DNA of 64,000 bases from Alloascoidea africana (lineage: Eukaryota > Ascomycota > Alloascoideomycetes > Alloascoideales > Alloascoideaceae), in NCBI GenBank assembly GCA_030581615.1, contig JAKTTT010000040.1:1-64000 (forward strand), read 5' to 3'. A program made the translations under genes and the position numbers. Position 1 is the stretch's first letter; each line of letters begins with the position of its first letter. The notes below the pieces were generated by a model. It was not told the DNA's origin and ran no database searches. It worked only from the letters and a program-made list of their open reading frames with translations. This document shows positions 53,927 through 64,000 of this stretch, piece after piece.

Positions 53927-56779
53927 ATGGGTATGTCGTGTGTGCCTATGCTCTCCCTTTGATTTTCCGTAAATGTAGCCCCGCTCTTGGAGTTCCCCAA
54001 GATCAATTGGAATTCCCTCTGGCCCTGCCCAGGAGAGGATTTCAAAGCCCTGATGAAAAATTTTCGGTCTTCAAACCAAACTAACACCACGCCGATGGAT
54101 CTGAATAGTGAACTTTACTGTCGATGTAATTATTCTATTATTCCTAACTGATAACAAAGAAAAGACAAATGGAAGAAGCTAATCCAGTTTAATTGGAATT
54201 GTTGTAGCAAATGAGAAGCCTTATGGACAAGGTCAACAATGTCCGAAATATGTCTGTCATTGCCCATGGTAAGCGCTAAAAATCAGATGATGAAACGCTA
54301 AAATCCAAAGTACTAACAATGAGGTCTATTAGTCGATCACGGCAAATCCACTCTTACTGACTCTCTGGTCCAGCGTGCTGGTATCATTTCTGCCGCCAAA
54401 GCTGGAGAGGCCAGATTTACTGATACAAGGAAAGATGAACAAGAAAGAGGTATCACCATCAAGTCCACTGCCATCTCTCTTTACGCTGAAATGTCTGAGG
54501 ATGATGTCAAGGATATCAACCAAAAGACCGATGGAGGAGAATTCTTGGTTAACTTGATTGACTCTCCTGGGCACGTTGACTTTTCGTCCGAGGTTACTGC
54601 CGCGCTGCGAGTCACAGATGGTGCTCTTGTGGTCGTTGACTGTATTGAAGGCGTGTGCGTCCAAACAGAAACTGTCTTGAGACAAGCCCTTGGTGAGAGA
54701 ATCAAGCCTGTTGTTATTATCAACAAGGTTGATCGTGCTCTGCTGGAGCTGCAGGTCACAAAGGAGGACCTGTACCAGACTTTCTCCAGAACTGTTGAGA
54801 GTTGTAACGTTATCATCAGTACTTACATTGACGAATCCCTAGGTGATGTCCAGGTTTACCCTGAGAAGGGAACTGTTGCCTTTGGCTCTGGTCTCCAAGG
54901 TTGGGCCTTCACTGTTCGTCAATTTGCAAACAGGTACGCACACAAGTTTGGTGTTGACCGATCCAAGCTGATGGAGAGACTGTGGGGAGATAATTTCTTC
55001 AACCCAAAGACTAAAAAATGGTCCAAGAAGGATACTGATGCCAAGGGGAGAAAGCTTGAACGTGCTTTTAACCAATTTATTCTGGATCCTATTTATCTGC
55101 TTACAGAAGCAATCATGAACTTTAAGAAGGAGGAAATTCCAAAGCTTCTTAGTAAACTGGATATTGTGCTAAAGGGAGACGAAAAAGAACTTGAAGGAAA
55201 AGCCCTGTTGAAGATTGTCATGAGAAAGTTTTTGCCCGCTGCTGATGCTTTGCTTGAGATGATCATTATTCATTTACCATCACCTGTTACTGCCCAGCAA
55301 TACAGAGCTGAAACTCTTTATGAAGGTCCCAGTGACGATGAGGCATGCATTGCTGTCAAGAACTGTGACCCCAAGGCTGGACTTATGCTTTACGTATCCA
55401 AGATGGTACCCACATCCGATAGAGGTCGTTTCTTTGCCTTTGGTAGAGTCTTTTCTGGAACTGTTCGTTCTGGCATGAAGGTCCGAATCCAGGGTCCTAA
55501 CTATGTTCCTGGTAAGAAGGATGATCTGTTCGTCAAGGCCATTCAGAGAACTGTATTGATGATGGGACGAACTGTTGAGCCAATTGACGACTGTCCGGCC
55601 GGTAACATTGTCGGATTGGTTGGTGTTGATCAATTCTTGCTCAAGTCTGGTACTCTGACGACCTACGAGACTGCTCACAACTTGAAGGTTATGAAATTCT
55701 CTGTATCTCCAGTTGTCCAAGTTGCAGTAGAGGTCAAGAACGCAAACGATCTGCCCAAGTTGGTCGAAGGTCTAAAACGTCTCTCCAAATCTGATCCCTG
55801 TGTTCTAACGTCCATTTCGGATTCAGGCGAGCACATTGTTGCTGGAAGTGGTGAACTTCATTTGGAAATTTGTCTCAAGGATCTGGAGGAAGAGCACGCC
55901 GGTGTTCCTCTCAAAAAATCCGACCCAATTGTTTCATACTGTGAGACTGTTGAGACCGAGTCCAGCATGACCGCGCTTTCCAAGTCACCTAACAAGCACA
56001 ACCGTATCTTTGTCAAAGCATCTCCTCTTGGCGAGGAAGTCTCTGTTGCCATTGAAAACGGTGAAGTGAATCCTCGTGATGATTTCAAGACCAGAGCTCG
56101 TGTTCTCGCAGACAAGTATGAGTGGAACGTTCAGGATGGAAGAAGAATCTGGTGTTTTGGACCCGATGGAAATGGACCTAATTTGGTTGTTGACCAGACG
56201 AAGGCTGTTCAGTATCTCCATGAAATCAAGGACTCTTGTGTTGCTGCATTTGCCTGGGCTACGAGAGAAGGACCAGTTCTTGGAGAGAAAATGAGATCTG
56301 TAAGGGTGAACATTTTGGATGTTACCCTTCATGCAGATGCAATTCACCGAGGTGGTGGCCAGATTATTCCAACGTTTAGAAGAGCGACATACGCCGCTGT
56401 TCTGTTGGCTGAGCCCAAGATTCAGGAACCCATTTTCTTGATTGAAATCCAGTGCCCTGAAAATGCCATTGGTGGTATCTACTCTGTCCTCAATAAGAAG
56501 AGAGGCCAGGTCATCTCTGAAGAACAGCGTCCAGGTACTCCACTGTTTACAATCAAGGCCTATCTACCTATTAACGAATCTTTTGGTTTCACTGGAGAGC
56601 TGAGACAGGCCACATCCGGCCAGGCTTTCCCTCAGATGGTGTTTGACCATTGGTCAACTATGAGCGGAGACCCAAGAGATCCAAGCAGCAAGCCAGGTGA
56701 GATTGTTTTGGCAGCACGTAAACGTCACGGAATGAAGGAGGGTGTTCCAGGGTACGAAGAGTACTATGATAAACTCTAA
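53927..56779 (+). CDS. EFT1: Translation elongation factor 2
   Basis: Four exons: 53927-53930 (ATGG), 54109-54125 (17 nt), 54208-54268 and 54333-56779. Introns are 178, 82 and 64 nt with CTAAC branch sites, one of them a perfect TACTAAC. The joined product is 842 aa, exactly the length of S. cerevisiae eEF2, and starts [17 protein letters not shown] motifs are [20 protein letters not shown] and [10 protein letters not shown]. The switch-region threonines phosphorylated by eEF2 kinase elsewhere lie in [15 protein letters not shown]. The diphthamide loop is present near the C-terminus ([14 protein letters not shown]). eEF2 moves tRNA and mRNA through the ribosome. CTG codons at conserved leucines of DRALLELQ show the standard code. 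Confidence 0.98.
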
Positions 56780-58663
56780 ACACAATGACAAAACTAGTAG
56801 TTTTTTTTGTGAAGATATTTCATCATGATAAATGGTTTAGTTTATTAGTAGTCTTATTTAGATGAGTGAATGATTATGATTATGATCAAGGAATTTTTGT
56901 GATTGATTGGTAGAGTTCTTCATCTAACTAGAACAATGCAAATTGTTTTCCAAAACTTTAAACTATATATATTTCGAACATGCAGTGCCGCCGCCAGTGG
57001 TTACAACTCCTATCAGGCGAATCAGAGGAGTCGCGCGAGCTTTGTTCAACACTATCTGATTTAAGGCTGGGTAGAAGATTGGGTATGGATCGTTTTTTCG
57101 CCGCTGAAGCATCTCGTGAAACGTCAGGAGGAAAGATTAGAAAGTCCTATCAAATTTCAGGAGAATAATAGGACACAAAAAGCAAACAGAAATAGATCAA
57201 AGATAACGGCTGTTGATTCTAATCTATTGGACAGTATCTTCGTTTTGATTAAACGTGAAAAATTCAGGGAAACAGAGACACATATTTTCTCGGATGGGAA
57301 ACGTATCTCTATCTAACAGATGTGTTCTCCGTTGATATTGAAATGGACATTTCGATTTCTTTTTGCCCAAATTCTCAGTATCATCCACACTTTTTCACTT
57401 TAGCAAAAAAAAAAAAAAGGTGAGCGTAGATAGTCGACGGAGATCAACTCCAGCTGGCTACGCCGCGGGGTATTTCCAGGCTTGGATTAGGAGCGCGGCA
57501 TAAAAGAATTTCGCCAGAGTTACAGCACAACTAACAACAGATTGCGATCGCTTTTTGAGGCTTGATACACTGGAACAGTTTTAAACTAGGCACAAAGGAA
57601 AGAAAATAGATCGTAGACGACCTTCTGGTCCAATCTATTTATTATTTATTGCTTCTGAACAGTAGAAACAGAATGAAGATCGTTGAAAGATCAGCACGAG
57701 ATAACACATTTTTGAGTTCCAATTCCTCTTTTTCCCGATGTGAGCAGGTTTGGACATCACCAAACAAACTTTTCACTCCTACAACCCAGATTTTACCCCA
57801 CGCAGAGAAATAACAAGGCCGGAAAAGCCATGTTTATGCCAGATACTACACGAGACGATGCCTCAAGCACCATGCCGGCTTTAGGCACCAACGCTTCGTT
57901 AAGCGCTGAGAAATAGCGGCGCGCAATGATAATAGCGATCTGTGGAGAAGGTTACGGGAACTCTGAAGCAGAAACCGACAGGATTTTGGGGTCCTGGGTT
58001 TATAATTTTGGGCCCGAGGTGCAAAACAGAACTGAAAATATTCAGTTAGATGCTCTCAGATCCATCGAGCGGGAATCGCTGTCTTTTTCAACTTCTGGGG
58101 GATTTTTCACAGTTGTGCCCATTCCATGGGGCTTAACTCCATCGCTTGTCTGCTTATTGACGAGCAGATTTGAATTTGTTCCTCAGCAACTTCCTTTGAA
58201 AGTTGGATCAAATCCGATCCTGTTCAATAACAGCCTGTCCATCACTCCACCTTCTTTCCATCTTCAACATATCGCTTCATCACATCTGGTGCATGTGGGG
58301 TCACAAGGTCGACCTCGAGGTCTACCTCCACGTCTACGAACTTGTTCAATAAGCACGGGCTTTCAATTGAAACGATATTACATAAATGAATAATACCAAA
58401 CACAAACTTTTTCTTAGCCGCCACCCGATGAGATCACATTTCGCTACTCGCAATAAAATACCATGAACAAAACATTACTTTTGCTTTCTTCGGGATGGTC
58501 CAGGGATCCAGGGATCCAGGTTTCAGGCAAACAAACAAGCAAAAAAAGCTTAAACTCAATTGGAATGCGTGCATTTTTCTTCCTCTTTCTATCCAAATCA
58601 CGAACATCGGAAAACAAAAACCACAACAGGGTTGCTATATTATCGAACACAGCAGCCCATGTA
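56780..58663. other. 1.9-kb convergent intergenic region
   Basis: Lies between the eEF2 and SPO7 stops. The eEF2 3' end is AT-rich. Further right are a GC-richer stretch near 57420-57510 and a plus-strand frame of 155 codons (57926-58393) without recognisable domains or protein-like composition. No RNA gene was recognised. Confidence 0.45.
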
Positions 58664-59593
58664 CTAAAGCTCTCGTTTTTTCCTTCTCAACTTGTCTTTA
58701 GAACCGCTATCCAGAGAGAGCGTACTGCTGTTTGCACTTCTAAGCTTCTTCCTCGCTTTGCTCTCTTGGGGACGCCTCTGTCCGGAATGACGTCGAGAGG
58801 CTCGCTTTCTCTTTCTCTTCCTCAACTGATTTTCCCGTTCCCAGTACTCCTGTCTATATATCTCCCAACCTTCCCTAACGCTGGTGCCAAACGCCCTTGG
58901 TTGCAACACCAGCTTCACGACTCCGCCACTGGGCCTCAGCTCTTGGGGCGTGAATGAAACAGCGTGCAGGAGAGAGGTCAATGCCTCGTTTATACGAAGG
59001 GGCATTTTCACAAGTTTTAGATTAAATTGTCTTAGCCCCTTATTTACAGAAAGTAGGAACTTCTGTGGGTACACCAGCGTCCTTGTGTACTCTCCAGAAA
59101 GGTAGAACAGGGCCAGGGTCACCCAGCACATGCCCATCGCCAGCTTCAACAGAACTGGAACAAACCGCGGATGGTACGGTTTGCGAAAAGTCGGTGTAAA
59201 GTAGAGATATTGGGTAAGCAGTAGAGCGAAAAAGATGAGAATCCCTGAAAAAATGAGATACTTGCGGCGCAAGTTCTGCTGATACAGGTATTGATGTCGC
59301 AACGAGTCCTCGAGAATTAGGATATTGTGATAGATATGAGCTGGCGACGAGGGGCCTCCAGATCCTCCTCCAGCTCCTCCAACGGGCCCCAGTGTTTCGT
59401 AGGAAGACGTCGGCGATGCGGACAAGGACGACGTGGAGCCTTCCGCACGCCTCCGCCGATAGACTCTCGCGTGCCTTGCAACCGTGAGGTCGTCTGTGTC
59501 GGCATCCGTGGTCGTCGTGTTCAGCGAGGAGGAAGACTCATTCCTGGCCGAGTCCCCCAGCCGTGAAGAAAAGGAATAGGGAGAGGATGGCAT
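58664..59593 (-). CDS. SPO7: Nem1-Spo7 phosphatase regulatory subunit
   Basis: 309 aa, no intron (S. cerevisiae Spo7 has 259). The conserved core begins HIYHNILILEDSLRHQYLYQ, followed by two transmembrane segments at about 112-132 (YLIFSGILIFFALLLTQYL) and 145-165. The family motif RTLVYPQKFLLSVNKGLRQF comes next. The C-terminus is very basic (RKRKRKRASRR). Spo7 binds Nem1 in the ER/nuclear membrane; the complex dephosphorylates the lipin Pah1 and so controls the balance between membrane phospholipid and triacylglycerol. The Ser/Thr-rich N-terminus is longer than in S. cerevisiae. It is divergent from the alanine aminotransferase gene. Confidence 0.92.
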   Translation of the reverse strand: MPSSPYSFSSRLGDSARNESSSSLNTTTTDADTDDLTVARHARVYRRRRAEGSTSSLSASPTSSYETLGPVGGAGGGSGGPSSPAHIYHNILILEDSLRHQYLYQQNLRRKYLIFSGILIFFALLLTQYLYFTPTFRKPYHPRFVPVLLKLAMGMCWVTLALFYLSGEYTRTLVYPQKFLLSVNKGLRQFNLKLVKMPLRINEALTSLLHAVSFTPQELRPSGGVVKLVLQPRAFGTSVREGWEIYRQEYWERENQLRKRKRKRASRRHSGQRRPQESKARKKLRSANSSTLSLDSGSKDKLRRKKREL

Positions 59594-59824
59594 GGGATGG
59601 AAAAGCGACGAAAAGTCAACTCCAGAATTTCGCCATCACCATCGCCAAAAGCGACTATTATAATATGCGTTTCTGGGCAGGCCCGGGAGCCCAAAACCTC
59701 CAAATTTGGGGAGCCCCGGTCCTCCCAAAAGAATGGGCTTGCTTTTGGCAGTATAAATAAGGAAGGCAATCCTGCTTCTCCTCCATCTCGTCTTTCTGCC
59801 CTATCCAGTTTCTTCCGCCAAAAA
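59594..59824. promoter_or_regulatory. Bidirectional promoter SPO7/ALT
   Basis: 231 bp between the divergent starts. The ALT side has a good TATA box (59752-59759) followed by a pyrimidine-rich leader. Confidence 0.55.
59752..59759 (+). promoter_or_regulatory. TATA box of the alanine aminotransferase gene
   Basis: TATAAATA, 66 bp upstream of the ATG at 59825. Its presence argues against the longer in-frame start at 59597. Confidence 0.65.
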
Positions 59825-61306
59825 ATGTCCTTCTCGTACCTCGCTGACTCCCAGGTCCCTTCTCCTTCCAAGCTCGCCGTCGCCGACCTCAATGAGCACG
59901 TCGTCGCGGCCAAGTATGCTGTTCGTGGAAGATTGGCAATCCGTGCAGAAGAGCTGAGAGATCAACTGACCAAAGACCCATCTTCGCTGCCCTTTGATAC
60001 CATCATCAATTGTAACATTGGAAACCCGCAGCAGCTCAAGCAGAAGCCCATTAGCTTCTACAGACAGGTGCTCTCGCTGCTCCAGAACCCGGACCTCCTC
60101 GAGTCCAGCGAGGTGTCCCAACTCTACAAGTCCGATGTTATCCAGCGAGCCAAGGAGATTCTGAGCAACGTCGGCAGCGTGGGCTCCTACTCGCACTCCC
60201 AGGGCGTGCCCTATGCCCGCAAGATCGTGGCCGAGTTCATCGAGAAGCGCGACGGGTATCCCGCGGACCCAAACGACATCTTTTTGACCGGAGGAGCATC
60301 CCAGGCGGTCTCAAACGTTATCAATGTGCTCTCAGCGGCCCCCAACACCGGGTTCCTGATCCCCATCCCCCAGTATCCTCTGTACACTGCGACTCTCGCA
60401 CTGACAAACGCGACCCCCATTCCATACTACTTGGACGAGGAGAAGGGCTGGTCCACCGACCCCGACGAGATCGAGGCCATCATCAAGGGCGCCCAGGAAA
60501 AGGGCATCGTCCCCAGAGCCCTAGTTGTGATCAACCCTGGCAACCCCACGGGCGCCTGTCTCGCCCAGGAGGACATTGCCAAGATCATTGACATTGCCGC
60601 CAGGTACTCTCTGCTCCTGATGGCAGACGAGGTCTACCAGGAGAATGTCTTTGCCGGCGAGTTCCACTCGTTCAAGTCGGTCCTCAGAAAGCTGCAAGCC
60701 GAGTTCCAAGAGGAAGGCAAGTACGACAAGGTCCAGCTGGCGTCCTTCCATTCCGTGTCCAAGGGCATGATTGGCGAGTGCGGCCAGCGAGGAGGCTACA
60801 TGGAGCTCGTGGGACTGGACCCGGAGGTCAAGGGCGTTCTCTACAAACTCGCCTCGATCTCGCTCTGCTCCGTCGTCACCGGCCAGATCCTCGTGAGCCT
60901 GATGGTCAAGCCGCCACAGTCGGGCGAGGAGTCGTACGAGCAGTTCCACGAGGAGTACACTGCGATCTACGACTCGCTGAAGAACAGATCCCAGGCCCTG
61001 TACAAGGCCTTTTTGTCCATGGAAGGTGTGTCCCCACAATCCCCTCAAGGAGCAATGTACATCTTCCCCAAGATTGACCTCCCAGAGAAGGCAATCCAAC
61101 AGGCAAAGGAGAACGGCGAGGAGGCCGATGAGCTCTACTGTTGGGAATTGTTGAACGAGACTGGTATCTGTGTCATTCCTGGATCAGGATTCGGACAAAA
61201 AGAAGGAACCTATCATTTTAGAACGACCTTCTTGGCACCTGGTACTGATTACATTGACAGATGGATCAAGTTCCACCAACAATTTATGGATAAGTACAGG
61301 TCCTAA
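59825..61306 (+). CDS. ALT1: Alanine aminotransferase
   Basis: 493 aa, no intron. A fold-type I PLP enzyme with the ALT-specific N-terminus (NIGNPQQLKQKPISFYRQV), the TGGASQAV loop, NPGNPTGACL, MADEVYQENVF and the PLP lysine K313 in SFHSVSKGMIGECGQRGGY. It interconverts alanine plus 2-oxoglutarate with pyruvate plus glutamate. No mitochondrial presequence is seen with this start, so a cytosolic enzyme (Alt2-like location) is expected; the longer frame upstream crosses the TATA box. Codon use is markedly GC-ending between about 59830 and 61020, then returns to the AT-richer local style for the last ~280 bp. Such bias usually marks high expression; a mosaic origin is the alternative. Confidence 0.95.
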   Translation: MSFSYLADSQVPSPSKLAVADLNEHVVAAKYAVRGRLAIRAEELRDQLTKDPSSLPFDTIINCNIGNPQQLKQKPISFYRQVLSLLQNPDLLESSEVSQLYKSDVIQRAKEILSNVGSVGSYSHSQGVPYARKIVAEFIEKRDGYPADPNDIFLTGGASQAVSNVINVLSAAPNTGFLIPIPQYPLYTATLALTNATPIPYYLDEEKGWSTDPDEIEAIIKGAQEKGIVPRALVVINPGNPTGACLAQEDIAKIIDIAARYSLLLMADEVYQENVFAGEFHSFKSVLRKLQAEFQEEGKYDKVQLASFHSVSKGMIGECGQRGGYMELVGLDPEVKGVLYKLASISLCSVVTGQILVSLMVKPPQSGEESYEQFHEEYTAIYDSLKNRSQALYKAFLSMEGVSPQSPQGAMYIFPKIDLPEKAIQQAKENGEEADELYCWELLNETGICVIPGSGFGQKEGTYHFRTTFLAPGTDYIDRWIKFHQQFMDKYRS

Positions 61307-62353
61307 AAATCAATCAATGGAAATGTGGTTGCCCTTTGTGTTTGTTAGGTATATGACCTTTGTAACTTTAGTCATGTCAGGAAATTTTAAAAAAAAATGA
61401 AATGAATATTGGATTTGCTTTGGATCAAGTATAATAGAACTTGTAAATGGTTATCGCTGACTTCAATTAAAAAGTTGATTTACTTAGGGTTGTACATGCA
61501 GGATCATGCACCTGATAGAATGAGGAATGCGCTTATTCAGAAGCCGTCTAATGTTTGAGATTAGACCACAGACAAGAACTTTTCATTTCATGGATAATTC
61601 TTCAACATAATGTTATGAGCATTCCTTACCGTGGAATGTTAGAGGTTAGTTCGTGCCTGATGATCAGTTGGTTACTTTGGAAGCCCAAGAGCGGCATTGC
61701 TTTCCAACTGATATCACAAGATTCTCTTATGAAGTGGGAGGACATGGCCATTTCTGAGTCCATTTCTATCACTGAAACTGCACTCACTCGATAACTATAG
61801 TTAATGGAAGGTTTGAGACCGAGAAACCTGTTACTGAAACTATTCCGAACTCTGTTCTCCACTCTCCGGAGAAAGCGCTGTGGGAGACAATTCACGAGTT
61901 AGAGGACAAAGCATTGCAGTGAAAAGGTATCTCCAAAACACAAACTGACTTCACCTCGTTCATTCACCGTAGCCCAGAACATTACAGCTTTAAGAACAGA
62001 AGTATTATTTTGCTGTTCAGGTTCATTAGATATCCACCTCTACCACCGCAATTATTCTCCATTTTGCCCAAGCCAAATTTCTTTAAGCTTCTATCATGAA
62101 CATAGATAATATGGTCTAGTCATTGTGGTGTTGAAATTACCTCCAACACCGTTTATCCTACATTACGATTACGCAGATTTCATTCAAACTCTGACATAAA
62201 AAAGCGACAACACAATTATAACAAAAAGGCCAATGATAGTAAAGCTCTTCAAAAGTACAATCATTTTCAAATCAGCAGCAAGCCATAAGTTCATTCATAA
62301 TTACAACAGATTTGAGCTAAAAAAAAAGAGAAAGAAAAAAATACAAAAAAGCA
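61307..62353. other. Convergent 3' intergenic region
   Basis: 1047 bp between ALT and the helix-turn-helix gene. It holds overlapping short frames on both strands near 61555-61895 that look like debris (plus-strand readings such as SVLHSPEKALWETIHELEDK). They may be a decayed gene or element. No firm feature. Confidence 0.4.
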
Positions 62354-64000
62354 TCAAGATTTGTTTCCTGGTCCAACTTCTCTATTTGAACCATTTTGAA
62401 AAGAATATCGAAAATTATTACTACTTCCAATAGGGATCGTAGGCGCATTCTGAAATGCCGAACTGGAAGGAAGTGGATATTGCGTGCCGCTCGAAAAAGG
62501 GCCAGTTCCAGAACTTTGTTCATAATGTTGTGCTAAAGATACAGATTCGTTATTAGGGTTGGGTCTGAATGGACGATTACCACCATTTGTTAAATTGCCA
62601 GTCTTGCTGTGCATATAATGATCTTGGCCTGTTGGGACAGTGGATTCTGAAATTGGGCCTGAAGGATGAAGTGGTAGTTCTCCGCCTTTAAAAATATCAG
62701 CATCAGGTTCAGACTTATCGTTGTTAACGGATGTGGACGAAGAAACAGCAGGCTCAGAGCTACCATACTTGGTTATAGTGCCTTGATCTACCACATCTGG
62801 CGTATTAGCACGCTCATAACCATGTTGGTGTTGTATACCATCATCTTTGTTGTTCTCATTCTTGCTTTGATCAAGCTTTCTCCGTTTATGGGGACTCTCG
62901 ATAGGAGCACTAGTGATATGATCTACAGCTTTAATAAACACGTTATCATCATCCTCGCTTTCATCTTCATCTGCAGAAAAATCGAATTCTTTCAGTCTGG
63001 TGGTCGTCTCTGAAAGAATTGAACTCTTCAAGCACTGGGTCAAATCTCGTATATATGAAAGCACTGCGGAAGGCACGCTCTTCAATGTTTTAGCAATCTC
63101 CAGATTTTCATCCAAAATCTCCATTGTGGGCATTCCTTCCAGCTGCCGGAATTCCATGTCCACCGGCCTTTCGTTTCTGTGCTGTTCAATCTGATTCGGG
63201 GGTTCCGGCGACGGAGAATCTATGACTTCTGGCTCGACGTTTCCTAGTTGGTGCGAGTTCCGAGTGGCAAATCTCCTAGCCCACGCCTCATTCAAATCTT
63301 TTTCGTCGTATTTGAAAGAGGGATTGGACTTGATTTTTTCTTCCAGTAAATGTTGAGCATAGTATATAATAGTTTCAAGTTTCAACATCTGTGTATGGGG
63401 TATTGTGGTTCGAATCACATTGACCAAAGTGCCTTCTTCAATAATATTCATCAGCTTTTGATCATGCTCAGAGTCCTTTAAAGCTTTCGCAACACGAATA
63501 CGGTCTTCAAGAGTATCGGTAGGGACATCAAATGCCTTTGCTGCTTCTTCAAGTGTCATTCCAGTATGGACTGCCAGTTCAGCTTTGCGCAACAACTCGC
63601 GTGTGGAATCCGGACTTGATACATCTGGCTTTTCTTGCTTCTTTATCAAATTCTCATTCGCACTGTTCCGCCTTTCAGCTCGCACTCGATCATAAAGGGT
63701 GGAAAATGGAACACCATATAATTTACAAGCACCAGAGATGATTGCTCCTTTGAGAACCGCCTCTTTGGCAACTTCAATTATCACTCGGCGTTCTGACCAT
63801 GTTGCGTTCTTATATCGCTGTCTAGCAGCTTCTTCGGAGTCCTTACTAGACTCCAAGGGCGAAGACTCAGACCGAGATTTCTTTTCTTGAGGTGAGGTTA
63901 CATTTAAATCAGGACTGGTGTTGCCATCTTTCAAAGGTAGTGGTTCCTTCTTTTCGCCTACTCCATTATTGCTACCAATAGCAACTTTGTAGTGCAATGC
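62354..64000 (-). CDS. Helix-turn-helix (psq/CENP-B-like) protein, 5' end outside the window
   Basis: At least 547 codons; the frame is still open at the right edge without an ATG, so the N-terminus is missing. Near the visible start is a helix-turn-helix of the psq/CENP-B/Tc5 class: ATWSERRVIIEVAKEAVLKG, then GACKLYGVPFSTLYDRVRAE. A second similar unit follows (LRKAELAVHTGMTLEEAAKA, FDVPTDTLEDRI). A helical middle and a long Ser/Asn/Gly-rich disordered tail complete it; EDESEDDD and HKRRK look like an acidic patch and a nuclear signal. Such domains occur in pogo-like transposases and host proteins derived from them, and in yeast regulators such as Pdc2. No transposase catalytic core is visible in this part. 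DNA binding is inferred; the target is unknown. Confidence 0.75.
   Translation of the reverse strand, partial: ALHYKVAIGSNNGVGEKKEPLPLKDGNTSPDLNVTSPQEKKSRSESSPLESSKDSEEAARQRYKNATWSERRVIIEVAKEAVLKGAIISGACKLYGVPFSTLYDRVRAERRNSANENLIKKQEKPDVSSPDSTRELLRKAELAVHTGMTLEEAAKAFDVPTDTLEDRIRVAKALKDSEHDQKLMNIIEEGTLVNVIRTTIPHTQMLKLETIIYYAQHLLEEKIKSNPSFKYDEKDLNEAWARRFATRNSHQLGNVEPEVIDSPSPEPPNQIEQHRNERPVDMEFRQLEGMPTMEILDENLEIAKTLKSVPSAVLSYIRDLTQCLKSSILSETTTRLKEFDFSADEDESEDDDNVFIKAVDHITSAPIESPHKRRKLDQSKNENNKDDGIQHQHGYERANTPDVVDQGTITKYGSSEPAVSSSTSVNNDKSEPDADIFKGGELPLHPSGPISESTVPTGQDHYMHSKTGNLTNGGNRPFRPNPNNESVSLAQHYEQSSGTGPFSSGTQYPLPSSSAFQNAPTIPIGSSNNFRYSFQNGSNREVGPGNKS

Noticed and set aside
57926-58393. 155-codon plus-strand frame between eEF2 and SPO7
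   Set aside because: No recognisable domain, random-looking composition, and a simple-repeat origin for part of it.
59597-59824. N-terminal extension of alanine aminotransferase
   Set aside because: The in-frame extension includes the TATA box and is not presequence-like; the ATG at 59825 fits the family.
61555-61895. Overlapping frames downstream of ALT on both strands
   Set aside because: Short and overlapping, with no domain; at most decayed debris.
1-64000. Provirus, Polinton, CRISPR array, insertion sequence or bacterial operon
   Set aside because: No capsid, packaging ATPase, protein-primed polymerase, direct-repeat array or prokaryotic gene organisation was seen; all recognised genes are yeast-type.

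Overview
The window is nuclear DNA of an ascomycete yeast (Saccharomycotina). The genes are compact, with short introns (mostly 53-92 nt) that start GTAAGT, GTATGT or GTGAGT and carry CTAAC or CTAAT branch sites about 10-20 nt before AG. The products are yeast-type: Met5, Tfg2, Rrp15, Spo7, Slp1, Sip5, Nbp35, Fun12, Rbg1 and eEF2. CTG is read as leucine, because the conserved leucines of DRALLELQ in eEF2 are CTG, so this is not a CTG-Ser or CTG-Ala yeast. Introns are more frequent than in Saccharomyces and the branch site is not pressed against the acceptor as in Yarrowia, which fits an early-diverging yeast lineage. I cannot name the species.

Layout. 0-4 kb: an exon of a type II phosphatidylinositol 4-kinase at the left edge, a cytochrome b5-acyl-CoA dehydrogenase fusion and a VPS37-like ESCRT-I subunit, all on the minus strand. 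4-12.4 kb, plus strand: sulfite reductase beta (MET5) with a TCACGTGA element upstream, TFIIF beta (TFG2) and an unusual four-HMG-box protein with a mitochondrial-type presequence. 12.4-14.9 kb: a rearranged Ty1/copia fossil. 15-32 kb: RRP15, an HMG-box transcription factor, calmodulin in five exons, the SUN-like ER protein SLP1 and a G1 cyclin, separated by long intergenic stretches. 31.6-42.4 kb: 10.8 kb without a recognisable host gene. Its left half is empty and AT-rich, and its right half is a broken Ty1/copia element with LTRs, a half-tRNA-type primer site and a perfect 73-bp inverted repeat. 42.4-64 kb: a dense housekeeping block with SIP5, a HYR1-type peroxidase, NBP35, FUN12 (eIF5B), RBG1, an inactive-looking dual-specificity phosphatase, eEF2, SPO7, alanine aminotransferase and, at the right edge, a protein with a psq/CENP-B-like helix-turn-helix.

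Shared themes. Translation is over-represented near 48-57 kb (eIF5B, the ribosome-associated GTPase Rbg1, eEF2). Several divergent pairs share short promoters: FUN12/RBG1 (250 bp), phosphatase-like/eEF2 (330 bp) and SPO7/ALT (231 bp). Several housekeeping genes have very small coding exons: 3 nt and 12 nt in calmodulin, 4 nt and 17 nt in eEF2, 9 nt in RBG1 and 28 nt in MET5. Joining these exons restores family-standard proteins (calmodulin 149 aa, eEF2 842 aa, Rbg1 368 aa), so the gene models are well supported. No tRNA, rRNA, CRISPR array or DNA-virus element was recognised. The most unusual items are the four-box HMG protein, the micro-exons, the young perfect palindrome inside old retroelement debris, the mismatched ages of the LTR copies, and the 10.8-kb gene desert.
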